A DNA stretch of 13,321 nt, taken from NCBI GenBank assembly GCA_946405645.1, contig CAMJHW010000025.1, positions 1 through 13,321 of the forward strand, written 5' to 3'. The DNA is from an uncultured Bacteroidales bacterium (GTDB lineage: Bacteria; Bacteroidota; Bacteroidia; Bacteroidales; UBA932). A program made the translations under genes and the position numbers. Below the pieces are notes generated by a model that had not been told where the DNA came from, searched no databases, and saw only the letters and a program-made list of their open reading frames with translations. Numbering within the stretch: the stretch's first letter is position 1; each line of letters starts with the position of its first letter. Shown here in pieces: positions 1-5,867 of this stretch.

Positions 1-461
1 CTCTTCGGACGGATGAACATATTGGTGACGAAGTGTGCCTGCCAGGCGACCTCCACGATGAAGCGGACCTTCATGCGGGTGTCCTTGTGGGTGCCGCAGA
101 AGCCATCCACCACGAAGAGACGCTTGCCGCTGAGCTGCTTGAGAGCGAGCTTCTTGACCTCGGCCCAGACATCCTCGGACATCTTGTGGTTGTCGTTGGG
201 ATAGCCTTCGGTAGTCCACCAGACTTCGCCGGGAGCTCCTTCCTTGGAGGTCTCGTCGTAGACGATGTATTTGTCTTTAGGGGAGCGGCCGGTAAAGATG
301 CCGGTCATGACGTTGACGGCGCCGAGCTCGGTCACCTGACCCTTGTCATATCCCTCGAGACCGGGCTTGGTCTCCTCGTTGTAGAGGACTTCGTAAGAGG
401 GGTTGTAGACAACCTCGGTGACACCGGTGATACCGTACTTTGATAAATCCATCTTAGGCAT
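1..461 (-). CDS. pckA: Phosphoenolpyruvate carboxykinase (ATP), N-terminal part, cut by the window edge
   Basis: Converts oxaloacetate plus ATP to phosphoenolpyruvate, CO2 and ADP in the cytosol. In Bacteroidota it often runs in the carboxylating direction during succinate fermentation. Only 153 residues are present and the frame is still open at base 1. The family is usually about 535 residues. What is visible: [16 protein letters not shown] (residues 52-67), the family's N-terminal substrate-binding segment with its conserved Arg at residue 59; VVDGFCG (117-123); and FVTNMFIRP (144-152). Two close ATG codons exist, at 461 and 452. I chose 461 because [13 protein letters not shown] matches the usual Bacteroidota N-terminus, with a few residues before DLSKYGI. 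It is divergent from the recQ-like gene, with its own promoter motif at 507-536. Identification is firm; the C-terminal catalytic half is not in view. Confidence 0.95.
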   Translation of the reverse strand, partial: MPKMDLSKYGITGVTEVVYNPSYEVLYNEETKPGLEGYDKGQVTELGAVNVMTGIFTGRSPKDKYIVYDETSKEGAPGEVWWTTEGYPNDNHKMSEDVWAEVKKLALKQLSGKRLFVVDGFCGTHKDTRMKVRFIVEVAWQAHFVTNMFIRPK

Positions 462-506
462 AATGCAATAAATATTATAAGTTTGACTAATAATTTCTCA
501 ATCACG

Positions 507-536
507 CAAATTTACTCTTTTTTTATAAGAAGTCAA
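507..536 (-). promoter_or_regulatory. Predicted Bacteroidota-type promoter of pckA
   Basis: On the minus strand, TAAATTTG (514 to 507) matches the -7 consensus TAnnTTTG. A TTG (536 to 534) lies 19 bases upstream, at the expected -33 distance. The predicted transcript start is near base 500, giving a leader of about 40 bases that is AT-rich and has no Shine-Dalgarno sequence, as is normal in this phylum. Of the four promoters proposed in this window this has the best two-part match. Confidence 0.6.
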
Positions 537-548
537 GCAAGAAATCAC

Positions 549-556
549 TACTTTTG
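549..556 (+). promoter_or_regulatory. Predicted -7 element of the recQ-like gene
   Basis: TACTTTTG matches the Bacteroidota -7 consensus TAnnTTTG, 45 bases before the chosen ATG at 602. No clear TTG -33 partner is visible at 19-21 bases upstream. The TTG at 554, the earliest start codon in this reading frame, lies within this motif, which argues against it being the translation start. The element is divergent from the pckA promoter, with the two -7 elements 34 bases apart. Confidence 0.45.
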
Positions 557-601
557 TGTCAACCCGGAAACATTTCCGCACTTTTATCGTTTTATTGTTC
601 G

Positions 602-2527
602 ATGACGGCAGGGGAAGTACTCAAGGAATACTGGGGATATGACAGTTTCCGCCCGATGCAGAGCGAAATCATAGAGGCCGCCCTGCAGGGGAAGGACGTG
701 CTCGCCATCCTCCCTACGGGCGGCGGCAAGTCCGTCTGCTTCCAGGTTCCGGCCCTGATGAAGGACGGGCTCGCCCTCGTCATCACCCCGCTCATAGCCC
801 TGATGAAGGACCAGGTCCAGAACCTGAACGACCGCGGGATCAAAGCGATATCCATCCATTCCGGGATGTCCAGGCACGAAGTGGACCTTGCGCTGAACAA
901 TGCCGCTTACAGCGGCTGCAAGTTCCTGTATGTCTCTCCCGAGCGCCTTAATACCGCCCTGTTCCGTTCCTACCTGGATGTGCTGGACGTCAGTTTCATC
1001 GTCGTGGACGAGGCCCACTGCATCTCGCAGTGGGGCTACGACTTCCGTCCGGACTATCTTCAGATAGGCCGCCTTCGCGAGCGCCTGACGGCTCCCGTGA
1101 TAGCCCTGACGGCGACGGCGACCGCGCTCGTCGCGGAGGACATCCAGTGCCGCCTGGCCAGGCCGGAGGCCGTCCGCGCGGCACAGGCCTCCGGCCAGCC
1201 GGTCGCCCATGGTTTCACCCTGCTCAAGAGCGGCTTCGAGCGCCCCAACCTGACCTATATCGTCCGTCGGACCGAGGACAAACCCGGGCAGCTGCTCGGC
1301 ATCTGCCGGGGTGTCGCCGGCACGGGTATCGTCTATATGCGCAACCGCCGCAAATGCGAGGAGACGGCCGCCTTCCTCAAGGCCTCCGGCCAGAGCGCGG
1401 ACTATTATCACGCCGGACTCGACTCCCATTCCCGTTCGCTGCGCCAGGCCGCGTGGAAACGCGGCGAGACGCGCATAATGGTGTGCACCAACGCATTCGG
1501 AATGGGCATCGACAAGCCCGACGTCCGCTTCGTGGTCCATATGGGAGTCCCCGAGAGTCCCGAGGCGTACTTCCAGGAGGCCGGCCGCGCCGGCCGGGAC
1601 GGCAGACGTTCCTACGCCGTCCTCCTGTACAATTCCATGGACACAAGGCATCTCCATCAGCTCGAAACCGTCTCCTTCCCATCGCTGGAGTTCATCGAGG
1701 ATGTCTATCAGAAGCTCCATGTCTTCTTCCAAATCCCGTACGATTCCGGCATCGGCCGCCAACTCAAGTTCGATCCGGAAGCCTTTGCCAAGAATTACGG
1801 ATTCAACCGCGCTGCGGTTCATTATGCCATCAAGTATCTGGAAAGGGAGGACCACCTCACGTTCAGCGAGGATGTCGATATCGACACGCGTGTGATGATT
1901 ACAGTGGACCGCAACTCCTTGTATGATACGGATCTGCCCGATCCCCGCATGGCCACCCTGCTGGACGCGCTGATGCGCCTCTATCCCGGCATCTTTTCAT
2001 TCCCGATCCCCGTGGACGAGCAGGTGCTGGCGCAGCGTTGCGGCGTCCAGGTACCCCAGCTCCGGGTGCTCCTCTACAACCTTTCCCTGGAACATGTCAT
2101 CAAGTACGTCCCTTCGGACCATTCCAACGTCATCTACCTCCATCACGACAGGCTCCGGCCCGGCAATGTCGCCCTGTCGCCTGGCAGGTACCGTCAGTTG
2201 AAGGATGCGTACCACGAGCGTTGCGAGGCGATGCTCGAGTACGCGACGGAGACGGACGAGTGCCGTGCGCATTACCTGCTGAGGTATTTCGGCCAGGAAG
2301 ACAGCGAGCCCTGCGGCACGTGCGACGTATGTCGCTTCGGTGCCGCCCAACCGGTGTCCACCGAGGAGTGGCTGCTCGCCCAGGTGAAATCGAGGGGAGG
2401 GAAGTACACGCTCGACGATATCCGTCAGGCCTACGAATCGGCACAGATCGGGTTGTCTCCCGAATGGACGGAGATCCTCCGAAACATCATCGACTCCGGA
2501 TCCGTTCCTCCTCCTGTTTCCAAGTAG
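602..2527 (+). CDS. recQ: RecQ-family ATP-dependent DNA helicase
   Basis: A 3'-to-5' DNA helicase of superfamily 2 for recombinational repair and replication-fork processing. At 641 residues from ATG 602, the motifs in order are: FRPMQ (16-20, motif 0 Gln), LPTGGGKS (37-44, Walker A), DEAHCISQWG (136-145, motif II plus the RecQ aromatic loop), ALTATAT (168-174, motif III), TNAFGMGIDK (296-305, motif V) and QEAGRAGRDG (325-334, motif VI). A zinc site with C-X16-C-X2-C-X2-C spacing (Cys554, 571, 574, 577) lies near the C-terminus, about 220 residues after motif VI. In E. coli RecQ, from memory, the equivalent gap is about 50. No HRDC domain follows; only about 60 residues remain. Residues 186-211 look like a small insertion before the conserved FERPNL. 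A TTG start at 554 was rejected because it overlaps the promoter motif. The stop lies two bases from the end of the convergent MBL gene, with no terminator visible. Symbol used in the family sense; Bacteroidota often carry several RecQ paralogues. Confidence 0.93.
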   Translation: MTAGEVLKEYWGYDSFRPMQSEIIEAALQGKDVLAILPTGGGKSVCFQVPALMKDGLALVITPLIALMKDQVQNLNDRGIKAISIHSGMSRHEVDLALNNAAYSGCKFLYVSPERLNTALFRSYLDVLDVSFIVVDEAHCISQWGYDFRPDYLQIGRLRERLTAPVIALTATATALVAEDIQCRLARPEAVRAAQASGQPVAHGFTLLKSGFERPNLTYIVRRTEDKPGQLLGICRGVAGTGIVYMRNRRKCEETAAFLKASGQSADYYHAGLDSHSRSLRQAAWKRGETRIMVCTNAFGMGIDKPDVRFVVHMGVPESPEAYFQEAGRAGRDGRRSYAVLLYNSMDTRHLHQLETVSFPSLEFIEDVYQKLHVFFQIPYDSGIGRQLKFDPEAFAKNYGFNRAAVHYAIKYLEREDHLTFSEDVDIDTRVMITVDRNSLYDTDLPDPRMATLLDALMRLYPGIFSFPIPVDEQVLAQRCGVQVPQLRVLLYNLSLEHVIKYVPSDHSNVIYLHHDRLRPGNVALSPGRYRQLKDAYHERCEAMLEYATETDECRAHYLLRYFGQEDSEPCGTCDVCRFGAAQPVSTEEWLLAQVKSRGGKYTLDDIRQAYESAQIGLSPEWTEILRNIIDSGSVPPPVSK

Positions 2528-2529
2528 AT

Positions 2530-3438
2530 CTAATCAGTGATGACGAGCCCGTCATAGGCGGGCGAGATGCCCTCGGGCAGTTCGCTGTCGAACTGCGCGT
2601 GCGAGGGGAATGTATGCGATAGATGGGTGAGCCAGGTGTGCTCCGCACCTATCCTTTGTCCCAGTGCGACCGCTTCGGAAAGGCTGAAGTGCGAATGATG
2701 TGGATGGTAGCTCACCGTATTGAGAGTCAAATGCTTGAGGCCTTTCAATTTGGAGAACTCCTCCTCCGGGATGCTGCTCATGTCCGTGATATAGGCGATG
2801 TCGCCGAAACGGAAACCGAGTATGGGCATCTTGTCGTGGTAACCGCGTATGGGGATGACCTTCACTCCTCCGGCGGCGAGTATCTCGGGCGTCGGCTCCT
2901 CTGCAGTCGTGACGATGTCGTTGCCGCAGGGGATGACCGAACCGTCCGGCATCTGCATGCAGTAGCCCTTGTCGTGCATCCATACAAGGTTTCCGCCTTC
3001 CACGGGTTTGACGGCGAAAGGATTCTCGTCGATGAGGTGGATGCGCCATTCCGGTGAACCGGGGTATTTGTGCTCCGCGAAGGCGTAGCCGAACATTACC
3101 TTAAGCGTTTCCAGGACTTTTTTCTCGCAGTAGATGTGCACCGCCTTGCGGTCTATATAGTTGAGCGCGCGGACATCGTCGAGGCCGCCCGTATGGTCCA
3201 TATGGTTGTGCGTCAGGAGGATGGCGTCGAGGTGTCCGATGCCCGCGCGAAGCATCTGGGTGCGGAAGTCCGGCCCCGCATCGACGAGTATCGTCAGTCC
3301 GCCGTACTCCACCAGGGCTGCGGAGCGCAGGCGTTTGTCGCGCGGGTCTGCGGAGCTGCACACCGGGCAGTGGCAGCCGATGATCGGCACTCCCTGCGAT
3401 GTGCCCGTCCCCAGGAATGTGAGTTTCGCTTTTCCCAT
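2530..3438 (-). CDS. MBL-fold metal-dependent hydrolase, PhnP-like
   Basis: A metallo-beta-lactamase-fold hydrolase of the COG1235/PhnP group. PhnP itself is a phosphoribosyl cyclic phosphate phosphodiesterase; no phosphonate genes are seen here, so the substrate is unknown. The 302 residues begin with FLGTGTSQGVP (8-18), the usual start of this group. GCHCPVC (21-27) gives three Cys (22, 24, 27) that match the structural zinc ligands of E. coli PhnP. HNHMDH (77-82) is the HxHxDH active-site motif, and YITDMS (216-221) with Asp219 and LTHLSH (270-275) supply further metal ligands. The stretch of about 45 residues at 143-190 appears additional to the compact family core (E. coli PhnP is about 250 residues). 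It is last in the minus-strand operon: its ATG follows the mtaB stop with one base between, suggesting coupled translation. It ends two bases from the convergent recQ-like gene. Confidence 0.88.
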   Translation of the reverse strand: MGKAKLTFLGTGTSQGVPIIGCHCPVCSSADPRDKRLRSAALVEYGGLTILVDAGPDFRTQMLRAGIGHLDAILLTHNHMDHTGGLDDVRALNYIDRKAVHIYCEKKVLETLKVMFGYAFAEHKYPGSPEWRIHLIDENPFAVKPVEGGNLVWMHDKGYCMQMPDGSVIPCGNDIVTTAEEPTPEILAAGGVKVIPIRGYHDKMPILGFRFGDIAYITDMSSIPEEEFSKLKGLKHLTLNTVSYHPHHSHFSLSEAVALGQRIGAEHTWLTHLSHTFPSHAQFDSELPEGISPAYDGLVITD

Positions 3439-3439
3439 G

Positions 3440-4786
3440 TCAGATGATGATGTCGATCAGTTTCCCGACCATCGATGCGTCGTAAGGCCGCTCGATGCGG
3501 ATGTAGTTGCCGGTGTAACCGGACATGTTCCCGTTCTTCTCCTTCGACTCGAAGAGCACGCGTTCGCGGATGCCGCGGTTCTCTTCGATGAACTCGTCGT
3601 GCAGGCGCGCGCAGAGCTCTTCAAGAGCCAGCACGCGCTCGTGCTTGACGGCTTCCGTCAGCTGGCCGGGCATTTTCGCGGCGGGCGTTCCAGGCCTGCG
3701 GGAGTAGGGGAATACGTGTATGAACGCCGGCCTCAGTCCGGCAATGAAATCGTATGTCTCGCGGAACAGTTCCTCAGTTTCGCCCGGCAGTCCCACCATC
3801 GTGTCGATGCCGAAGAATACCTTAGGCTTCCCGGCTCCTTCCATCCGCGAGCGGATGAATGCTATCCTGTCGGCGAAGAATGCGGTGTCGTAGCGTCGTC
3901 CCATCGCCTTCAGCAGCGTGTCGCTGCCTGTCTGCAGCGGAATGTGGAAATGCGGCTGGAACTTCGTCCCTGACGCGATCCAGTCGACGATCTCCTCTGT
4001 AATGAGGTTCGGCTCTATCGATGAAATCCTGTAACGTTCGATGCCCTCCACGCGGTCCAGTGCTTTCAGCAGGTCAAGGAACGATTCCCCGGTCGTACGG
4101 CCGAAATCGCCGGTATTTACGCCGGTCAGGACTATTTCCTTCACGCCTTCCGCCGCGATGGCTTCGGCGCTCTTCACGCACTCGCAGATTGGGATGTTCC
4201 GGCTTGTCCCCCTGGCATACGGCACGGTGCAGTACTTGCAGAAATTGTTGCATCCGTCCTGCACCTTCAGGAACGACCTCGTCCTCTCTCCGGTACTATA
4301 CGCTCCGAATACTCGGTCTTTCCAGGGGACTGCCTCCCCTGAAAATGCCTCACTCCGTTCGGCCCCCCCCATTGCAAGCAATGGGTCCCCCCCTCTTATG
4401 TTGCCGAGGGTGGCACAATTTTCAGGGGAGGCAGTCCCCTTGGAAAGGCCAAGTGAGGCTAGGGTTTCGGGGACGACGAGGGATTTCTCGTGGGCGCCGA
4501 AGACGCGGGTGACGCCTTCGATGGCCTCGAATTCGGCTCTGTGGAGTTCGGCGCTGCAGCCGGTCACTATGATGCGCGCGTCCGGATTGATGCGGTGCAT
4601 CTTCCGCACTATATTGCGGGACTTGGCGTCGGAAGTGCCAGTGACCGTGCAGGTGTTGACGAGATAGATGTCGGCTTTCTCCTGCCACGGAACCGCCTTC
4701 AGCCCCGCGGCCTTGAACCCCCGCTCGTAAGTGGAGGTCTCGGCATAATTGAGCTTGCAGCCAAGTGTCAGGAATGCGATTACCAT
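3440..4786 (-). CDS. mtaB: tRNA t6A37 methylthiotransferase MtaB (radical SAM), carrying an in-frame palindromic insertion
   Basis: Adds a methylthio group to t6A at position 37 of tRNA, giving ms2t6A; acts on the product of the TsaD pathway. At 448 residues it has the three-part methylthiotransferase layout. The N-terminal UPF0004 domain holds auxiliary-cluster cysteines Cys10 (TLGCKLN), Cys46 (NTCTVT) and Cys77 (TGCSAE). The radical-SAM cluster is DGCNNFCKYC (Cys179, 183, 186), and a C-terminal TRAM-like segment starts at about 405. Start: ATG 4786, because MVIAFLTLGCKLNYAET is the family's start; an in-frame ATG at 4855 would add 23 unconserved residues inside folB. The start overlaps the folB stop as ATGGTAA. 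Residues 113-158 are encoded by a 136-bp inverted-repeat element between the two domains. This region is poorly conserved in length in the family, so the enzyme may tolerate it. Function is likely retained, as all six cluster cysteines are present. Confidence 0.93.
   Translation of the reverse strand: MVIAFLTLGCKLNYAETSTYERGFKAAGLKAVPWQEKADIYLVNTCTVTGTSDAKSRNIVRKMHRINPDARIIVTGCSAELHRAEFEAIEGVTRVFGAHEKSLVVPETLASLGLSKGTASPENCATLGNIRGGDPLLAMGGAERSEAFSGEAVPWKDRVFGAYSTGERTRSFLKVQDGCNNFCKYCTVPYARGTSRNIPICECVKSAEAIAAEGVKEIVLTGVNTGDFGRTTGESFLDLLKALDRVEGIERYRISSIEPNLITEEIVDWIASGTKFQPHFHIPLQTGSDTLLKAMGRRYDTAFFADRIAFIRSRMEGAGKPKVFFGIDTMVGLPGETEELFRETYDFIAGLRPAFIHVFPYSRRPGTPAAKMPGQLTEAVKHERVLALEELCARLHDEFIEENRGIRERVLFESKEKNGNMSGYTGNYIRIERPYDASMVGKLIDIII
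4315..4450. repeat. Palindromic element inserted in frame within mtaB
   Basis: The outer arms, 4315-4346 and 4418-4450, are inverted repeats of 32 and 33 bases that pair throughout except for one mismatch (T at 4317) and one extra base in the right arm. The arm core reads GGGGACTGCCTCCCCTGAAA. Between them lie 71 bases with a smaller perfect palindrome at 4368-4385 and C-runs of eight (4363-4370) and seven (4387-4393). Read on the minus strand the element is fully open and encodes residues 113-158 of MtaB. The two arms give KGTASPEN and SGEAVPWK. It encodes no transposase and has no obvious target duplication, so it resembles a non-autonomous repeat such as a MITE or a Rickettsia-type palindromic element. 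Whether other copies exist in the genome cannot be seen from this window. Confidence 0.8.
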
Positions 4787-5187
4787 TTCCGGTCGAACCT
4801 TCTGGCGGCCTTGGGCTCGTTGGGATACGACACGGTCACCCGGGACCACTGGCACGCTCCGCCCACGGGCGGAGTGCTCTTGGATATCCTTACCTGGAAA
4901 CGTATGAACTCCGGGAACTTGGCGGCTATGCCCTTGACGATCCTCCAGGCGACGTTTTCCATCAGATTCGAGGGCTTGTCCATCTCCTCTCGGATGACCT
5001 TGTACACGTCGGCATAGTCGACGGTGTCATCCAGGCGGTCGGACTTGGCCGCGGTCTTGAAATGGTACTCGGCCCGGAAGTCGACCACGAAGAGGTTGCC
5101 TTCGGCCCGCTCCTTCTCGAAACAGCCGTGATAGGCATGGAACTCCAACCCGCTGAGCTCCATTATGCCAACATCAGAAATACGCAT
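4780..5187 (-). CDS. folB: Dihydroneopterin aldolase
   Basis: Cleaves 7,8-dihydroneopterin to 6-hydroxymethyl-7,8-dihydropterin and glycolaldehyde in folate synthesis; a cytosolic multimer. The 135 residues include FHAYHGCFEKER (15-26, the conserved aromatic-HG-x-x-x-E substrate-binding segment), DTVDYADVY (54-62), LMENVAWRI (75-83) and RISKSTPPVGG (100-110) with the catalytic Lys103. Typical family length is 115-130. Three ATG starts are possible: 5223, 5187 and 5163. I prefer 5187 because MRISDVGIMELSGLEF aligns with the usual short N-terminal strand, and an AGGA sits about nine bases upstream. The ATG at 5163, which overlaps the upstream TAA as TAATG, is a fair alternative that would remove eight residues. 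The 5187 start overlaps the methyltransferase gene by 25 bases, and the end overlaps mtaB by seven. Confidence 0.88.
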   Translation of the reverse strand: MRISDVGIMELSGLEFHAYHGCFEKERAEGNLFVVDFRAEYHFKTAAKSDRLDDTVDYADVYKVIREEMDKPSNLMENVAWRIVKGIAAKFPEFIRFQVRISKSTPPVGGACQWSRVTVSYPNEPKAARRFDRKW

Positions 5188-5867
5188 GGTCTTTTTCCTA
5201 TTATGGGGTTTTCCTTTTTCCATTCAGCCACTGTCCTGGTACGTATGAACGCATCGGGCATCGTGATGTTCGCCGCTATGCAGATCCTGGTCGAAGGACG
5301 GCAGGACTGCAGCAGGTCCGAGAACATGGCATCGTTGCGGTACGGAGTCTCGATGAATATCTGCGTCTGCCGCTTGGACTGCGAGGCCTTTTCGATGCTT
5401 TTTATGGCGTTGCGTCTTTCCTCCGTCTTGGCTGGAAGATAGCCGCAGAAGGCGAAAGACTGACCGTTCAGGCCGGAAGCCATCAAGGCCAGCATCAGTG
5501 ACGACGGGCCCACCTGGGGCACGACCTCGATTCCGCGGCGGTGGCAGAGAGCCACCAGTGCGGATCCCGGGTCGGCCACTGCCGGAAGGCCGGCTTCGCT
5601 GATCAGCCCGACGTCGCGGCCGTCGTCGAACAGCGCCGCAAGGCGCTCCACTTCCTCCTGCGGGGTATGCTCGTTGAACTCGTGGAATTCAAGCTCCGCG
5701 ATGCGCCCCTTGAGCCCGGCCCGCGACAGGTAACGCCGCGCGGTCCGGACCTCCTCCACGACATAGCATCCAATGCCTTGCAGCAGATCGAGGGTCGGGG
5801 CCGGGATCACCTCGGCCGGATCATTGTCCCCGAGAGGGGACGGTATGAGGAACAGTCTGCCTTTCAT
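5163..5867 (-). CDS. SAM-dependent methyltransferase, RsmI-like (tetrapyrrole methylase fold)
   Basis: A member of the fold shared by RsmI (16S rRNA C1402 2'-O-methyltransferase) and the tetrapyrrole methylases. The 234 residues show degenerate forms of the RsmI signatures: LIPSPLGD (7-14) in place of the usual TPIGNLxD; EEVRTARRYL (38-47) in place of EDTRxxxxLL; HEFNEH (62-67); ISEAGLPAVADPG (89-101), matching SDAGxPxxxDPG; GPSS (120-123); and FIETPYRND (171-179), matching the YESPHR segment. It lacks the C-terminal extension of full-length RsmI (about 285 residues), as do the short Bacteroidota paralogues. The RNA target is therefore uncertain and I give no symbol. Its ATG overlaps the tamB stop as ATGA, and its end overlaps folB, so it is co-translated within the operon. 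Confidence 0.85.
   Translation of the reverse strand: MKGRLFLIPSPLGDNDPAEVIPAPTLDLLQGIGCYVVEEVRTARRYLSRAGLKGRIAELEFHEFNEHTPQEEVERLAALFDDGRDVGLISEAGLPAVADPGSALVALCHRRGIEVVPQVGPSSLMLALMASGLNGQSFAFCGYLPAKTEERRNAIKSIEKASQSKRQTQIFIETPYRNDAMFSDLLQSCRPSTRICIAANITMPDAFIRTRTVAEWKKENPIIGKRPCVFLMLA

Noticed and set aside
33..443. Open frame of 136 codons on the plus strand at the left edge
   Set aside because: Opposite strand of the clear pckA coding sequence, with no known motif.
554..601. TTG 554 as the start of the recQ-like gene
   Set aside because: It overlaps the TAnnTTTG promoter element, and the 16 added residues are not helicase-like; ATG 602 gives the usual N-terminus.
584..1855. Open frame of 423 codons on the minus strand opposite the recQ-like gene
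   Set aside because: It lies wholly antisense to a gene with all RecQ helicase motifs. It has no recognisable motif of its own and is a by-product of high-GC codon use.
4315..4450. Intrinsic terminator or attenuator inside mtaB
   Set aside because: The structure lies in the middle of an uninterrupted coding frame and is not followed by a T-run on the minus strand; an inserted repeat fits better.
4787..4855. Longer mtaB start at ATG 4855
   Set aside because: It would add 23 unconserved residues lying inside folB; the family starts directly before the TLGCKLN block.
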